Assembly: GCA_025267735.1 (NCBI GenBank)
Contig: CM046299.1
Location: 22,900,232-22,964,231, forward strand
DNA: 64,000 nt
From: Mactra quadrangularis
Taxonomy: Eukaryota > Mollusca > Bivalvia > Venerida > Mactridae
Direction of reading: 5' to 3'
Below, piece after piece: positions 61,288 through 64,000 of the stretch. The notes below the pieces were generated by a model. That model was given only the letters and a program-made list of their open reading frames with translations. It had not been told where the DNA came from and searched no databases. The first letter of the stretch is position 1; each line of letters begins with the position of its first letter. The translations under genes were made by a program, and so were the position numbers.

Positions 61288-61570
61288 CCCAGTGAGGTAG
61301 CACAGTTGGTTGGATTTCCAATCTAGTGTCCTGTAGGGGGTACAGGTTGGAATCCCACCCGGGAAGTTATAATCTCCATGAAAATTTGACAATGATGTCA
61401 ATTTGCCTCCATTAATAATGTACATGGAGAAAGTTCTAGCCTTGTAAGAGGGCAGGTGAATACTGGTAATAGACAAGGGTCCAGAAAGGTTAGGTGTGAT
61501 GGACGCTGTAAATAACTTAAAAAATTGTGTTGACACAGCGTTAAACCCAGTGTAGATAAATAAACAAAAG
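61288..61570 (+). mobile_element. tRNA-derived SINE, family B, in sushi-gene intron
   Basis: A-box-like GTAGCACAGTTGGTTGG and B-box-like AGGTTGGAATCCCACC are followed by the family-B core (AATACTGGTAATAGAC, GGGTCCAGAAA) and the tail GCGTTAAACCC. It begins about 40 bp after CCP module 1. Minus-strand frames over it are artefacts. Confidence 0.75.
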
Positions 61571-62535
61571 TATTTACCAAAGCTCAGTAAAAATAATCCC
61601 CTGTTATTTAAAAGACACAGTTGAATATTGCATGATAAAATGAAGCACTGCTCAACCAAAAGTTTACCATTTATATTATGACCATCAATATGCTGCAAGT
61701 TTAAAATGTTTGTGTATTAGTAGTAGATCAATATATACTGTGTGTATCTTATTGGATTAGGTGATATATAAATCCCCTGTCTAGCAAATATATTGTTTTA
61801 TAATTTTGAAAACAAATGGTGACAAAAACTCTTACAGTTAATGTCTATGAAAGCTTTGTACTCTGTAGGGTCTAACCTGGTACAACAGATGTGATTTTTA
61901 TCAAATATTTTTCAATTTGAATTGTTTCCATTTGTAGCGAGTTTTGAGTGGCCTGTTGCAGTTATTATGCAGAAACATACTAATTCTCTTGTCATTCATA
62001 TATTAGTCCTGAATTTTGAATGGTCATTTTACCTAGGTCTGTAGGAGTAAGCTGCACACAAGATTTCAAATCTAATGTCCTGAAGGTGTTGCTAGTTTCA
62101 CTAGGACTGGTTATACCTGGGCATGAAAATTTTGCTAGAGTGTCTATTTTCCCCTATATATAAGGAATATGAAGAAGTTATCAGTCCTGTACTGGTTGTA
62201 TTCAATTGTGGGCTTTATGTAGTTGATGTTACCAAGCCCTCACATATGATTTTTTTTACCAGCTGTGGTGCATGTGTAGAGTGCTGGATGTTAAATTTGG
62301 AGGCAGCTTTAAACATTGTTTAAAGAAGGCAGAGGAGGAAGAATATAACCTTCATTGAAAAAGATGGTAAAGTTTTCTGCAAGTAATTGTAAGAAAAAAG
62401 CCCAGGAAAGCTGGTAAGGTGAATCAACCAAACATTAAAGTTGATGAATGTCCTGAAGTCCTGGCAAATTTAACATCAAAAGCAAAATTATATCAACATT
62501 TCAATGTATATATTTCTTTTATGATTCTTAATCAG

Positions 62536-62709
62536 ATTGTGGATCTCCACCGGAACCAACCAATGGCAATGCAACTTACACACAAACAACATATTCATCA
62601 GTAGCAACATTTAATTGTGATAGAGGATATAATTTATCAGGACCAGCATCTGCAACTTGTAAAGCAAAGGGTACTTGGAGTAATAATGGACCAAACTGTA
62701 TAATTGTTG
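62536..62709 (+). CDS. Sushi/CCP module 2 exon
   Basis: This 174-bp exon lies between acceptor AATCAG and donor GTAATA, with phase 1 at both ends (58 residues). It begins in NCGSPPEPTNG and ends in GPNCIIV. The four cysteines, the CDRGYNLSG segment and the Trp in GTWSNNGPNC match the CCP consensus. NAT and NLS are possible N-glycosylation sites. Intron 1286 bp separates it from module 1; that intron carries a SINE. Confidence 0.9.
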
Positions 62710-63254
62710 GTAATAAATTTTGTTGTATATATTTGTTGTTTTTTTTGACATTTTATTCATGGAACTACTGTGTATGATCATTACTTGAGACTGTGCAAGG
62801 ACTTTATATATATAGCTAAGTTCCTTAGACTATGTAAATATATGCATGCTGTTTACTTTAAAATGTTGCATACTTTTTGTTTAAAGATGGCTTGTTGCAA
62901 TATTGTAATGAGTACGATCTTGAACTCTAAGTTTCCTGAATGGAAAATTGTATTTTGTTCAGATAAGCCAGAACTAATTATGAAATTTCCTGGAATGTTG
63001 TTTAGACGAGTCAGACATAATTAATAAAAAGTAATCCCCAAAAGTAAAAGTTATATGTAAACAAGTATATAAATGACATTCTGTTTGCAGATCTGTACAT
63101 AAATGACATTATTGTTAATATTTGTATAACTACAACCTTCCTGTGGTCAACGTGTATATAAACTACTGTATTGCTGTAGATGTGTGTATATAGGACTATA
63201 TTAAATTTTGTAATAGATGCATAGGTACAAAACCTTGTTAAAATTTGATTTCAG

Positions 63255-63431
63255 ATTGTGGGGAACCATCAGCACCATCAAACGGGAGTGTTACCTTTAA
63301 TGCAACAACATATTCAGCTACAATAGATTATTACTGTGATACTGGCTATAATTCTTCCAGCAATGATACTCAAGATGTTTGCGAAGAGACTGGTAATTGG
63401 CGCGATGGTCCTCCTACGTGTACAATTGTTG
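63255..63431 (+). CDS. Sushi/CCP module 3 exon; gene continues past the window
   Basis: This 177-bp exon lies between acceptor TTTCAG and donor GTAAGA, with phase 1 at both ends (59 residues). It begins in DCGEPSAPSNG and ends in GPPTCTIV. The four cysteines, CDTGY and the Trp in GNWRDGPPTC fit a CCP module. It is rich in NXS/T sites (NGS, NAT, NSS, NDT). It lies 545 bp after module 2. The phase-1 donor means that more exons must follow beyond 64,000; the remaining 3' sequence in the window is SINE tail and a MITE. Whether the full protein is a complement-like regulator, a lectin or a receptor cannot be told from this part. Confidence 0.9.
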
Positions 63432-63469
63432 GTAAGAAGTCAAGCATTGTTTTTAGTTTACTTGTCAAT

Positions 63470-63541
63470 TTGTGCGCTGGACGCCGTTGTATGACCTTTA
63501 CAATGTGTTACTACGGCGTTAAACCCAACAAAATGAACAAA
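63470..63541 (+). mobile_element. 3' tail fragment of a family-B SINE
   Basis: GGACGCCGTTGTATGACC, TGTGTTACTACGGCGTTAAACCC and an A-rich end align to the last 70 bases of the SINEs at 43521 and 61288. The tRNA head and core are missing. Confidence 0.65.
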
Positions 63542-63544
63542 TAA

Positions 63545-63977
63545 GGCCATGCCAAATTGGAATTTTGTTAAGCGTCAACTCAAATTTGATAAACCTAGGT
63601 ACCTATTCACAAAAACACACACACCATAAACGAAAACACAAATATTTTTTATTACAAAAACAATGCATTGTACATATTTTTTTTCAATGGAATAACATCC
63701 TCATAATATGTAACAATGGTCTGAATTTAATATAAAATGACTAGTGTTTTTTAATGAAAAAATATATATTGTAGTAATGACGCGGTTATGATAAATTGCT
63801 TACGATGAATAACGTCGTTACCGAACACACTTTTCCCTGAATTAAAATTGTCGTATCGAATCCCAGAACATCGGAATTATTTAAAAAAATACAAACAATT
63901 TTGTTTTTTATTTTGAATGAGGACTCTAAAACCTACGCGCACGCTGACGCTTAACAAAATTTCGATATGGCATGGCC
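63545..63977. mobile_element. PIF/Harbinger-like MITE, 433 bp
   Basis: The ends GGCCATGCCA and its inverted partner extend for about 33 bp to GTTAAGCGTCA, with a few mismatches. The flanks are TAA on both sides (63542-63544 and 63978-63980), matching the TWA duplication of PIF/Harbinger elements. The same junctions can also be parsed as a 5-bp AAATA duplication. It abuts a SINE tail immediately after CCP module 3. Confidence 0.7.
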
Positions 63978-64000
63978 TAAATATATTGCTTGTACCATTC

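Overview
This is nuclear DNA from an animal with a repeat-rich, A+T-rich genome, most likely a bivalve mollusc. The evidence is of three kinds. Genes are split by introns. Several tRNA-derived SINEs share a 3' tail containing GTTAAACCC. Two elements have the layout of bivalve 'pearl' elements: a tetranucleotide microsatellite followed by a 156-bp core unit. There is no bacterial gene organisation, no rRNA and no CRISPR array. The species assignment is an inference.

Two genes can be supported, both in the right-hand quarter. At 49.7-50.4 kb on the minus strand an uninterrupted 244-codon reading frame encodes a secreted protein with a PAN/apple-like domain followed by a C-type lectin-like domain. 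From about 58 kb (possibly 55 kb) to beyond the right edge, on the plus strand, is the 5' part of a secreted sushi/CCP-domain protein: a hydrophobic signal-peptide exon followed by three single-module CCP exons, all with phase-1 introns and consensus splice sites. Both proteins look extracellular and could act in recognition or adhesion.

The left 49 kb has no gene I can support. It holds repeats: tRNA-derived SINEs of at least three families, many short inverted-repeat transposons, two pentamer arrays near 32.0 and 47.9 kb, a GAT array near 25.1 kb, a purine tract at 22.4 kb and a 19-bp minisatellite at 42.3-42.8 kb whose unit contains the palindrome TACCGCGGTA. Most open frames here are reading-frame artefacts of these repeats.

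The strongest new observations are transposon families defined from the sequence alone. A tiny fold-back family has ends CATTCTCG/CGAGAATG and five copies, two with exact 9-bp target duplications. An 8-bp-duplication hAT-like element sits 17 bp downstream of the signal-exon splice donor of the sushi gene. A 9-bp-duplication Mutator-like miniature element lies at 55.6 kb, and a three-part nested fold-back at 54.5-54.9 kb. I found no convincing multi-gene novel system.
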